Below are positions 11,835 to 22,069 of a stretch of 64,000 bases of DNA, one piece after another. The stretch's first letter is position 1. Each line of letters opens with the position of its first letter. The DNA is from Neopestalotiopsis rosae (Eukaryota; Ascomycota; Sordariomycetes; Amphisphaeriales; Sporocadaceae): NCBI GenBank assembly GCA_023078685.1, contig JALGAS010000014.1:248001-312000 (forward strand), read 5' to 3'. The notes under the pieces are model-generated. The model worked only from the letters and a program-made list of their open reading frames with translations, was not told the DNA's origin and made no database searches. A program made the position numbers and the translations under genes.

Positions 11835-13801
11835 TCTTGAAAATATCTACTCCATTCATATCAAGATCTAGGTACTCTGCGAGACTTATTTTCCCAAAAC
11901 TGACGAGGCGTGATCAAATCACACCGCTACAGTCGAGCAGCACGTAGTTTCCAAATAATTCTACGTCATTGAACATATAAGCGATAGCCCTCTCTTCTCA
12001 GAACGGACTGACCTCGGCATCCATTTTTGCTAGCCGCTCAGAAGAGTTGTTAACCCGGCGCATTGTCAGCTCGAGTAAATTCGTCATCTAGGGAGCAGGG
12101 CGTAATGTAGTGTACAAGGGGCAATTCGAGGCTGGCGAGCGCTTAGCACTGTAATTTGCCGACATCGCAGACTGTAGCCTCTCCGGGAAACTGAAGCTGT
12201 TGGTCGACCAATCCGAGCTTTCCTACCTTCCAAGTGCATTAGATGATCCATGCAGCCATAAACCTTATTTCAGTCGGAGCTTTGGGGTGAATTAACGGGC
12301 GCCGCAGCCAGACTCAAGCCACTATGAAACTGTGTCCCCATCTGCACGGAAGATGGTTGCATCCTGCGACGTGGCACATCTTCACAGTTGTGCCATATGT
12401 ACATGAAGGCGATAGTTTCAGCATCACAGTACCAGTTTCCGGTAGTCGGCATGTTACGTGTCAATCAGGATTGAGCATGGAGATACATCTAGATAAGGAA
12501 AGATGCAAGAAACCTGATCCCGCAGGATCGCCGTCAACGGGACGTTTTGACACTACGCCAGTATCCCCCCAAAATGGAATCCGCATGCGAAAAGGCCTAA
12601 GGGTGCTTGTGATCAACCAGAAGGGCTGAGGACGATCCAACGCAGATTGTCTTGGCAAAATGCTACATTGGCGCCCTAGAGTGGCCCTGTGAGAATTTAG
12701 CTTGAAATAATGCTAATACCTGATCATCTTGAAGGCAAGCTTGTTTTTACATTTCAGGCTCAGTCTCTGATGTTCGAATCACCTCAATCCCCCTGTGCCG
12801 TATACAATGTTATGTGGTGGTATGTTAGCTTGTATTCCAATGATATGAGAATGTAACTCAAGGAACTAAATTAATCTAGTCAATTACCGGAGTGTCTTCT
12901 CAGAATTCGACAATCTTCAAACAATTGAAACTTATTATGTTTGCAGCAGTATACTAACATAGCTACATCATAGTATAGAGTTTTGCAAATGTGCCTCACG
13001 GCACGTACGCAGTGAATTCGACCTCTAATGTTGAACTGTACGGAGTGCGCGGCTAACCATGGCAACCGCCACGTTGCACCGCATATACATGGCAGCTTGA
13101 TTCAATGCGACTGGCCGGTCATCTGTGATCGGCCCGTTCGGAAGACGAGGATGATGTCTTGACCCGTGACTGTATCCAATCAGGCGTTCAAATTTGGGAA
13201 ATCGACAATTATAGTACAATGGCTGTACGACCTTGAAATGAGCATAGTGATATGAATATAGACAATCTAGTGACGTCAAATGGTTGTGTAGTATAGTCTA
13301 GATATCTACCTGGTTAGCTAGGTACATAAGTAGGCGAACATAGCCAAGTATCATGACCTCTAGCGCAATGCTGTCCGAGGCCCTAGCGTCTACACTCTAC
13401 TTTTAGGCAGCCACTACTATTGAACAACCCCGCCACTATTTCCTGCGCCGTAGAGAGACTTTCACTCTTGCTAGTAGTCCACCTACGGGAACGGTATCTA
13501 ATGTCTACTCGGGTATCAAGGATATGACAGCTCACCTGCATGCGAAGTTCATCTGGGGTAAGCAGCTGGTGGCGTGGATATATCGCGAAAAGCGACGTGC
13601 AGTTGTCCAAGGGAAGAGTTGGCGGGGTATTTGTCCACTTATGTAACCCTACATAGGTATTTAAGCGACTACTCAATATCTGATGAACCACGACAACTCA
13701 AATGACACAACAAGTGCGTATTTATTTTTACTGTGGTTCTCAACACAAATGTGGCATTGTCTGACTACGATTCATTGCCCGGTACATCTATCGTCAACTG
13801 G
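11835..13801. other. Intergenic, no gene supported
   Basis: Roughly 2 kb of moderately AT-rich sequence between the DUF3176 gene and the disrupted HET gene. I see no domain-bearing frame, tRNA or clear repeat. An alternative upstream HET start (ATG at 13683 with a GTGCGT donor near 13714) is possible but not supported by a convincing acceptor. Confidence 0.45.
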
Positions 13802-16090
13802 ATGTTTGAATCTTGCGAGTATTTGCTCTCAGAACACCGAGACCAGGATAACCTGGAGAGGCAATGCTTCTTGTACGAAGAAAACATGCAAAGATTCACT
13901 TATCCCTCATTACCAAGCAATGGCGAATCATGTATTCGTCTTGCTAGGCTACACCCTGGTTCCGTCGAGGATGATGTCCGCATCACAATGCGACATGTTC
14001 CCTTTCCCACCAAGACATTAGGCTCGCACAGCAGCGCTCATCCTTTTCAGAGCGACATACTCACTTATGAGGACATCTCATACGCCTGGGACAAGCTAGA
14101 TGTGAGACCAGGTCGCATCACCGTCAGATACGCCCAAGGAGCTGAAGATTTCAGTTCAGATTCTGCGACCTCTCACTTTGCTACGGGAGATCACGAAGGA
14201 TGGCTACCACTTGGAGTCAATGCTGTATCCGCACTCCGTCATTTTCGCTTCCTAGATCGGCCACGAGATCTATGGATAGATTCCATATGCATTGACCAGG
14301 GAGACACCACCGACAAAGGTCAGCAAGTTGCCATGATGGGGGAAATCTATGCTCGCGCAAATGCGGTGCTCATATGGCTTGGAGAAGCTTCGCACAATAG
14401 TGATTTAGCCATGGATTACATGTCAGATGTTGGTTCCCAGATACATTTCGAAAAGTCGAATCGTTCCATTTCCGCTACTTCTGATTGCCAGGACAAATCC
14501 ATAGTTGACCGCAGCGTTCCACTGCCCTTCTCGGTAAATGAGATGTGTGCAATCTACTACCTGTTGAACCGGTCATGGTTCGAACGCCTATGGGTTCGAC
14601 AGGAAATCACATTGGCAGACTAGAGATCAGCAACGATTGCATGTGGCTCCAAAAGGATCCTCTGGAGGGTACGACTTCGCATCATTTACGCCCCATTCAC
14701 GATCGTTTCCTAAAGCCTTCTCTATTTAGAGATGTACTGACTCCTACGTTAGACATTTTACAACGCTTGGGGTCTCATACAACGGAAAGCCTGGCCACAA
14801 AACTTTGAATTCAGCATTGAGCTCACTGAACGCCTTGGGAACTTGCGAGGCTTTCTATACCAGTCGCGGGTAATCAATCTTCCGAATATTCGTTTCAACC
14901 TCGGCCTCACAAAGTGCAGCGATCCTCGAGATCGCATCTACTCAGTGCGAGCACTCCTGCCCAAGAACATTCAGGATCACATCCAGCCGAACTACACGCT
15001 TTCGAGCTCTGTCATATACCGCGATGCCATTATTGCTTATTTGCAAGAAATGAAGGACGTGGATTTCCTTTCTCAATGCAGATTCCCAAAGAACTTGTCA
15101 CCATGCCCCAGCTGGGTTCCCGACTGGACCGACTGCAGACCCATCCGGGAAGAGCCTTGGCCACTCCGATTCCAGATAGCTTCGGGCTATTTGAGTACAC
15201 AGTACAAACAGCCAAGTGCGGATCTTTTTGGCGTGCACGGAGTATTTGTGGCAAAAGTGACTGCGGTTACTAAAGTAAATATAGATGGGTCGTTCGACGT
15301 AAACTGGGCGAGGATCAGGGACGTGCTGCGCCAAGAATCGCGGAGCTTCGATGATCCATGTCCAGGAAGCTCAATGACCTTAGGGGACGCATACACACGA
15401 ACCCTCTGCAGCAACAGGTTTCCTGAGAATACTTTCAATCCTTCGCATCTTCCATTAGTTCGTTACGAGTACGCGAAACGACGTCTATGTCAGCTGTACT
15501 GCGTTACGAGACTTGGGAGCCATGAAGTCAGTGAGGCATCGATGTATGATAGAACAAAGGATGCCGTTTTTCTCAATAGGATCACATCCGAAGGTCTCGG
15601 TAGACAGTTGCTTTGGACAGAGGATGGTGTTCCCGGACTCGGACCCTTGGATGCACTACCAGGAGACCAAACATGGGCAGTTCTAGGCTCGCGAGAACTG
15701 CTAGTTGTACGACCTGTACTCTCGGGTACGAGTGCGTTCTCTTCCCAGGACATCCCTCTTGCCTATCAAGTCGGTGGCGGGTGCAGTCTGTGTGGGTACT
15801 TTGAGGGCGAGGCTGTTTTAGGCCCAGTGCCTGACAACATGAGAATATTGAAGCACCGGGCAGGAGCAATGATTTTTGAGAACACAGAAACAGGGGAACA
15901 AAGCTTTCTTGACCCTCGCTTGAGGAACCTCGGGATCGACTTGACGGCGTTTCTTTCGAAGCTTGAACAACAAAAACATGGGGATGCTCTAGATGACTTT
16001 CATCCGTGGTTGGAGGTTACTGACATTGACTATTTACGTGAACGGTTAGCAAGTATAGGGGTGAAGCTTCAGGAGTTACACTTAGTTTGA
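13802..16090 (+). pseudogene. HET-domain (heterokaryon incompatibility) gene interrupted by one in-frame TAG
   Basis: Two exons, 13802-14668 and 14753-16090. The 84-nt intron has donor GTACGA, branch-like CTGAC and acceptor TTAG, and both sides are phase 0. The product would be 734 aa but for a TAG at 14621-14623 (codon 274). HET blocks are clear on both sides: LTYEDISYAWDKLD, LWIDSICIDQGD, IYARANAVLIWLGEAS and WFERLWVRQEITLA before the stop; then SATIACGSKRILW, AWPQNFEF and SDPRDRIYSVRALL after it. The stop sits inside the domain, between LAD and RSATIACG, where relatives have a sense codon. More than 450 codons after it stay open. HET proteins trigger incompatibility cell death; this allele encodes a 273-aa truncated domain unless the stop is read through, edited or a sequencing error. 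The N-terminal start is uncertain. Confidence 0.85.
14621..14623 (+). other. In-frame TAG within the HET coding region
   Basis: The TAG is the only stop in an otherwise continuous, two-exon HET reading frame. The following codon is AGA. No GT-AG intron that keeps the frame and both flanking motifs removes it; the nearest candidate donor (GTTCGA near 14590) would give an intron of only about 34 nt. Confidence 0.85.
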
Positions 16091-16382
16091 TTGACCATTG
16101 GCCACGCTGGCTCACGTCGTGGCAATAGGATAAGATACTGATCGTAGAACTTTGAGACCCGTCACGTTGTCACTGATTTGCTCAGCTGCCTTAGGATCAC
16201 AACCTTCTGCACTAGAACTTAGGGAGATATGCTCGGAACAAGGGATTTTACAAGACGGGCAAGTAATCAAGGACTTTATCTAGCCCGTAGATAAGACAGT
16301 CCATTGGTCGAACTCAATCCCAAGTCATTGCCATCAAAATAGCTTACGTTGTCCATTCGCCAAGGCCGTCACTTTGATTACT

Positions 16383-16482
16383 GCTCCACAATGCTCACGT
16401 TGCCGACATACCCAGCGATGTAGCTGACACGGCGTCCGCCGCCAAGCCTCGGAGCTCCACATTGCTCACGTTGCCTGCATAC
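16383..16482 (+). repeat. Two copies of a 29-bp imperfect direct repeat
   Basis: Copies at 16383-16411 and 16454-16482 differ at 3 of 29 positions by my hand count. Each contains TGCTCACGTTGCC. They lie about 300-400 bp upstream of the SDR start codon with centres 71 bp apart. They could be paired transcription-factor sites or the relic of a local duplication. Confidence 0.6.
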
Positions 16483-16651
16483 ACACATTCTGATTGGCTC
16501 AGACCAAGATTTTCCAGGACTGATACATTTAATCATGTCCAAAATAGCTACAGTGCTCTCACTATGTAATTGAATGGCATATTACCTCGATGGCATGGTA
16601 CAACAGCAAATATAGCTGTAAACAGTAGCACTGCTGCGGTTCCAGATCAAG

Positions 16652-16659
16652 TATAAATA
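16652..16659 (+). promoter_or_regulatory. TATA box of the SDR gene
   Basis: TATAAATA, about 125-130 bp upstream of the ATG at 16784, a plausible distance for a fungal core promoter. Confidence 0.55.
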
Positions 16660-16783
16660 TGTAGAGCCACTCTCCCCAGCTCCAGGAATAATCCAGCATC
16701 TTATTTTGTCAAAGCACTAAGCCATAGCTTCGCAGTGGAATCAACATTTTCACACCTCAAAAGTTCTCCCGTGACGATACAAC

Positions 16784-17944
16784 ATGAGCATCTGCCATCC
16801 TCCCCCAACTCTGACCGAGGCCAATCTGCCAGACCAGCTTGGAAAGGTAAACCATCCTCTTCAACTCTTGGTTGAAACAGGCAAGTGACTGATACACGTC
16901 AAGGTCTTTATAGTCACCGGTAGTTCAAGCGGCTTTGGTAAAGAACTGGCCAAGATCTTGTACCAGCGAAATGCCAAAGTGTACATTGCTGTTCGTTCCG
17001 AGAGCAAAGCTCGTGCCACAATGGACGAACTCAAGACTTCATATCCGAGCTCCAAGGGCGAGCTCGTGTACTTGCACCTCGACCTCGCTGACCTAGGATC
17101 TATCAAGGCGTCGGCATTGGACTTCATCAACCGAGAGACCCGGCTGGACGTACTCTGGAACAATGCAGGCGTCATGCTTCCACCCGAGGGCTCCAAGACG
17201 GTCCAGGGATTCGAACTTCAGCTTGGTGTCAACGTCCTAGGCACTCTACTCTTTACTCTCTGGCTCCGTCCGGTCCTGGCGGCCACTGCTGCAAAGTCAG
17301 CTGCCAACTCTGTCAGGGTGGTTTGGGTGTCGTCAATCGCGGCCAAGCACGCGCCGAAGCCACCGATTGACTCGTCCAACATGCATCATGAGAAGTTTGA
17401 CGAGAGTCAGCGGACCAAATATGGTAGATGCAAAGCGGGAATGATTCTGGTTGCCGCGGAGTTTGGAAACCGTGTCGCTAGTGATGGCATAGTCAGCATT
17501 GTGAGATTTCCATACCCATTCCGGCAGTTATCAGTACGACTGTTGCTAAAATCTAGTCTCAGAGTCTTGAACCAGGCATAGCCAAGACAGAACTCCAACG
17601 CAACATGCCTGCAGCTGAGAGGCTGTTAGTGGTAGGTTACTCGGCTCCAGTCATCATGTTCCCAATTAACCTGTGATACAGAGTGTTGCGGGGTATGAGC
17701 CAATCAAAGGAGCGTATACCGAGCTGTTCGCTGGATTGAGTCCCGAGATCAAGCTCCAGAATCCGGGTCTGTGGGGTGAGCTATGGATTCAAACTATTAA
17801 ACTATACAATTTCGGTCTGACTTGTTTCTAGTTGTCCCCATTGGTCGCCTACAACCGTATCGAAAAGACCTTCTTGACGAGAGCCTTCGCGTCAGGTACT
17901 ACGAATGGGCCGAGTCGCAAATTCAGTTCTACATGGATGTTTAG
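16784..17944 (+). CDS. Short-chain dehydrogenase/reductase (SDR), retinol-dehydrogenase-like
   Basis: Five exons: 16784-16846, 16904-17500, 17563-17631, 17682-17775 and 17832-17944, giving 311 aa. All introns are GT-AG (57, 62, 50 and 56 nt). The Rossmann cofactor motif is split by intron 1 and rejoins as VFIVTGSSSGFGKELA (TGxxxGxG). The NNAG motif appears as LDVLWNNAGVM, the catalytic Ser region as VVWVSSIAAKHAP, and YGRCKAGM supplies the YxxxK pair. Intron 2 rejoins as SISLEPG, matching the usual SDR SVNPG-type block and KTELQR. It probably reduces or oxidises a lipophilic carbonyl or alcohol with NADP(H). The next gene, the bZIP factor, is convergent and ends 137 bp away. Confidence 0.9.
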
Positions 17945-18080
17945 TTGATTTCATATTTCGGTGCAGTTGCAGTGCCTTGTTTTTCATTCCGTATTCCAAA
18001 TTAGTTAGGTCAGCGTTTCGCGAAGAAAACATGGATCTCACTCGAAGGACTGATTTGCAATTCTCGTTTTCGCATTGCAT

Positions 18081-19252
18081 CTAGGACATGCCTTGCATGA
18101 CTCTCCACCACGCACTATTCCTAGAGATCTCGTCATCCTCGCCGCCAATAAGACACCGCCATTTTTCCAAGAACCATGGTGCAGCCTCCCAGCTTCTAGA
18201 GTCCCACGGCGAACCTTCCCCGCGCCCGTGCAGCGAGGTTCTAGTATTACCCCAACATCTCACTCCATCGTTTGCCAGATCCATACAGAGATCATCTTCG
18301 TTGATGGTGGGTGGATTCTGCGATATAGCTGCCAAGACATTTGACCGAAAGGTTGGCCAGGGTATCAAGTCTATGTACGGATGATGTGGAATAAGAAACT
18401 GGTTGGTGGTTGGTCGGAGATCCAGAGGAATGGCACTCAGATCTCGAACCTCATTTGAAGAACCATTTTTTACACCCGCCTGCCTGGGATTATTGTAGAA
18501 CAGTGATTTGGAGTCCTCATTCCAGAGCATGTCAGGTGTCATACCAATGACCTGCATATTGAGCAGCTGAGCAGAGATGAGCGCCATGACAGATAGGGAT
18601 ATGGTCCTCGAAGGACCTGGGCTTGAAGATCTCAGTGAGTCCAACGATGGCCACTCTGGTGGATTCGGTAGATGCGCAAGGACCTGGACACCACGCGCTA
18701 CAACTGCCTTCATGTCCACGTCACCGTAGGCTAGATGCACCAGGTCGATCCAGCGCTGTGATGGAAGCACCAGCGCTTCATCAAGCAGCGATGCTTCCAT
18801 TGCGTATCCAAGGCTGATCAGCCCGTACTTGACCACATGGCGGAGGCTGAATCCCTCTCGCACCATGATGCGTAGGCATTTCGCTATTTCATCCCTGGGA
18901 AATGAAAAAAAGATTGGGAATTCCAGTGCCTGTGTGGATATGTAATTATCGAAGGCATTGTATGATCTCAAGCTAGTTGCTCTCGTCGGCTCTGGGATGG
19001 ACCTTTGAACAATCGACCCCGGAAAACGATTGGGAACAATGACCGAGTCGCTACCGTTGGAAGCTAGGGTGGACACTGCTAATTGCTCGAGTACGCGTAG
19101 CCTTTCCCTTTGCTTTGCCCCTATCGTGGCGATAGTGAGCAATAATGACCGAATTGAGCAACACATCAGAACTTACGGTAAGCACGTTGCGCCTCAGCAT
19201 TTTGTCGTTTGCGTCGCACGCTAGTCCCTTTCATTTGTCCTTGAGGCATCAT
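18081..19252 (-). CDS. bZIP transcription factor with DUF3425 C-terminal domain
   Basis: Two exons, 19252-19177 and 19120-18081, with a 56-nt GT-AG intron, giving 371 aa. The short first exon is easy to miss. Once spliced, the N-terminus contains a bZIP basic region (RRKRQNAEAQRAYRAKQRE) with the signature NxxAQRxxR, followed by a short leucine-containing segment (LRVLEQLA). The C-terminal two-thirds is the fungal DUF3425 module, ending in a block with HPYIDLIPWPTFR. Proteins of this class are nuclear regulators, often of unknown targets and sometimes near metabolic genes. Candidate targets by position are the SDR gene and the secreted protein gene next to it; that is inference only. The start could lie further upstream if another 5' exon exists. 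Confidence 0.87.
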
Positions 19253-20053
19253 GGGTTGACCATTAGTCGTGATATTAAGCTTTGTTCAGAAAGAGTCATC
19301 TCGAAGCCGGCTGCGAAAGAGATTTGACAAGAGGGGAAAGTTTCAATGGAGCTTGGATTAGGGGGAAAGCTATGAGGAATGCGCCAAGGATTCGGGCCAT
19401 GCTCACGTCAGAGCTGAAGGCTGGGCAGTTAAGCGATGCATCAGCACAGGTCCATATTGGCGAGAGTTTAATGTAATCATAGGTTTGAGATGCCGTGTTT
19501 TTTTTTTGTTCGACGAGATACAATGTAGCGCTATATATGATCTGACAAAGTTGTAGATCAACATATGGGGCGACGAAAAGGCCTGCATCCGATATGGAGT
19601 GCCCAACTTACACAGGTGAGTATACCACTACGGGGGCATTGGTGGTAGTCGTGACTTAGTTGTCTGGAGGGGTCTCTAGGGTTCTGTGGGGTTGCCTGCG
19701 ATATTCACTAAGTTTAGTGCGGGGCCTGGGCGTAACATTGAAGGGCCCTTGTGTGTGTGGAGTGGCTTCGGAGTTATGAAACTATAGGAACCAGCAATAT
19801 AGTAATTAAGGGCAAAAAGATTTCACGCTTTGATCGAAATAGGAGGAATGAGACTTGTGAGTACAGCATAATAATTGCAAAATAACTGGCAAAAAACAAA
19901 AATGAGTGCATGCCGACTACCCGCATAATCGCCGAATCTTTACTGACTAAACTCGCCATGAATGCAAAGTTATCAAAAGCGTCACCGCCTGTCCAAGCCG
20001 AATCGACAATCCAAGCCTTTGTTGAATCCCTTGGTCATCAAGGGACTTAACTT
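19253..20053. other. Intergenic, no gene supported
   Basis: About 0.8 kb between the bZIP gene start and the secreted-protein gene end, both minus strand. It holds the bZIP promoter. A run of T (about 19499-19507) is the only low-complexity feature seen. Confidence 0.45.
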
Positions 20054-20822
20054 TTACAAGTCCTTCTCAAATGCCACGGCGAACGAATTGCAATTGTTGT
20101 CGGCAACCGAGTACTTCTTGTGGTCGTCATCATCGAAGTACTTCTTGGCGTTCTTGTTGGCATCCTTGGCGCTGCTGGCTGACACGTCCTTGAGATACTT
20201 GAGCTGCCCGTTCTTGAACAGCTTGTCGTTGGCCTTGTAGTTCTTGACCTCGAGATTTGCAGATCCATCCTTGTTCTTGATCAAGTGGAAAAGCTGGCCG
20301 TTGAAACTCTTCTCCTGGTGCTTATTCTTGCCCTTGCCCTTCATCTCGTCAGTGACCTTTCCTACGAGGACCTAGAAACTGGCGTTAGTCGTGATTTCGC
20401 AAAAATTCCCGGCAACACTGGCTGGCGATAAGAGTCTTAGATTTTACTTACACCAATGTGCTTGAAGCCAAGCTCCTTCTGCAGGTCTTGAATCTCCTGT
20501 GGGGTCTCTGAGTCGATGTTTGTGCCGTCGCCGAGCGGCCCTGTTGAAATAATGTCAATTCTAAAGACTGCAAGGCCAATGACACGTTCAACTCGGACTC
20601 ACAAGTAACACTGAATGCATAGTTCTGTCCGTTCTTGAGATCGCTATGAGCAGCTTGGACCTTCTTGTACTCGTCGGAGATCTTGTCCTCTGCACGGCGG
20701 GCGAGGTAGTTCTCGGTCTCATCTTCACGAATCCCGAGCTCGTGGCTTTCCTGGGGCTGACCTAGAGGACTGGCAATGGATAGACCAGCCAAGAAGATGG
20801 AAAGGACGAAAGAAAACTTCAT
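20054..20822 (-). CDS. Small secreted protein, possible permuted NlpC/P60 (LRAT-like) fold
   Basis: Three exons: 20822-20603, 20540-20452 and 20371-20054, with GT-AG introns of 62 and 80 nt, giving 208 aa. A hydrophobic signal peptide (FSFVLSIFLAGLSIAS) ends near residue 18, and a dibasic RR at 42-43 could be a Kex2 processing site, making this a prepro-protein. Splicing assembles GFKHIGVLVGKV (His101). A second His lies in LFHLIK (His132), and the C-terminus has NNCNSFA (Cys197). A His in a beta strand of the form HxGxxVG, and later an NC followed by an aromatic residue, is the arrangement of permuted papain-like NlpC/P60 and LRAT-type enzymes. The similarity is weak and no biochemical function is claimed. 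The rest is Lys/Asp-rich. Confidence 0.75.
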
Positions 20823-20947
20823 TTTCAATCGATCGAAAGGGTGGAAAGTTGTAGTAGATTGTGAAAAGTAACCTTGAGTGATCGTGAGTTCAATCAGAGT
20901 GGTTGATATGGAGAATAATTACCAGTCGCCGGGCTTATCAGGTGCCC

Positions 20948-20953
20948 TTTATA
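20948..20953 (-). promoter_or_regulatory. TATA box of the secreted-protein gene
   Basis: TATAAA (read on the minus strand, followed by GG) about 130 bp upstream of the ATG at 20822. Confidence 0.55.
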
Positions 20954-21876
20954 GTTCTAGAGTATTCTGAGTCTTCGAAACATCTCTGTACTTACTACCA
21001 TTCCCTTCTATTGAAGGCTGTCTGAAGGATTTCTCAAGAATTGTGTGACTGGGTATGCCCCGCAAAGTCAAAAGGGAGAATATTTCACCACTTTGAAACC
21101 AAAAGGATGCAGATCATCAGGTCGTCATACTCGACGATGAGGCTTTTCGCAGGATGGTTCCATGTGCATGTGGACGGCTAATCGGCGATAGCTTCTTTCC
21201 TCAACTCAGCCTCGCAGATCTTCGAGGAGCGGGCGGCCAATGTCTGATCGCCGTCACTGAAGGCTAGTTGTGCATTCCCAAAAGTCTTCGAATGAGACAT
21301 TCGTGAAATAATTTGGGGGCAGTCTCACAGCCATTGCTGACTGGTGGCCCCTATGTTGATCCTTACTATGGAATGATGTAACAGCAGTGGCTGTAAATAC
21401 GAGCTTCTGGGGCGGTATGCTGACATTGACGGCTCACAGATGCCGTAGGATGGTTTCAGGTCCACATTTTCCGCTTCCACGCTGCAGCTGTTAGCGCAAA
21501 TGACTGTGCTGTGTTCAAAGCAGGTCCAAAAGTCCAGGGACACAGATAGAATAGGTATAGTGACACGGCTCGCGATCAATCGGCCACTCGCGAAAAAGAT
21601 TTAGGGATTGGTGCATAAATTCCTTACATGTCAGCTTCGCATCGTTGTGACAAACTTAACAGGTAATGATGATTAGAAGAACACCCGAGTGATGTCACTG
21701 TACTGCCTCGCCGATTGAGTGATCTGCGGATTGCCATTTTGAGCCGATACAGGAATCCGACCAGAAATGAAACCAGCCTTGATTCTGGTTCTTATTGACA
21801 TGATGTCGTGGAAGGGTAACAATGATGAGCCAATCACGTGGCTAGCTCGTAGCCCCCGGTCACCAGACTAGCACTA

Positions 21877-21885
21877 CATAAAAAG
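21877..21885 (+). promoter_or_regulatory. TATA-like element of the TLDc-like gene
   Basis: CATAAAAAG about 190 bp upstream of the ATG at 22070. It is a weak match, listed because it precedes a pyrimidine-rich stretch typical of fungal transcription starts. Confidence 0.3.
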
Positions 21886-22069
21886 CCCCCGACAACAGGT
21901 AAGCAACAATGGACCATGCATTCTACACCTTACAACAGTCCCCTCCTTTTTTACCACTATAATTATACCATCATACGAACGTTATTGCAAGCCGAACTCC
22001 CCCCGAAAACCTATTGCATGTGAATATTCAGGCAAGGCGGCTACTCTTGTCATAATATCCCCTCCCAAA

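Larger units (their letters stand above)
16091..16783. other. Intergenic, promoter side of the SDR gene
   Basis: This holds a spaced imperfect direct repeat (16383-16411 and 16454-16482) and a TATA-like box at 16652-16659. No gene is seen. Confidence 0.5.
20823..22069. other. Divergent intergenic region
   Basis: About 1.2 kb between divergent genes, with a TATA-like element on each side (20948-20953 minus, 21877-21885 plus). No gene is seen. Confidence 0.45.
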
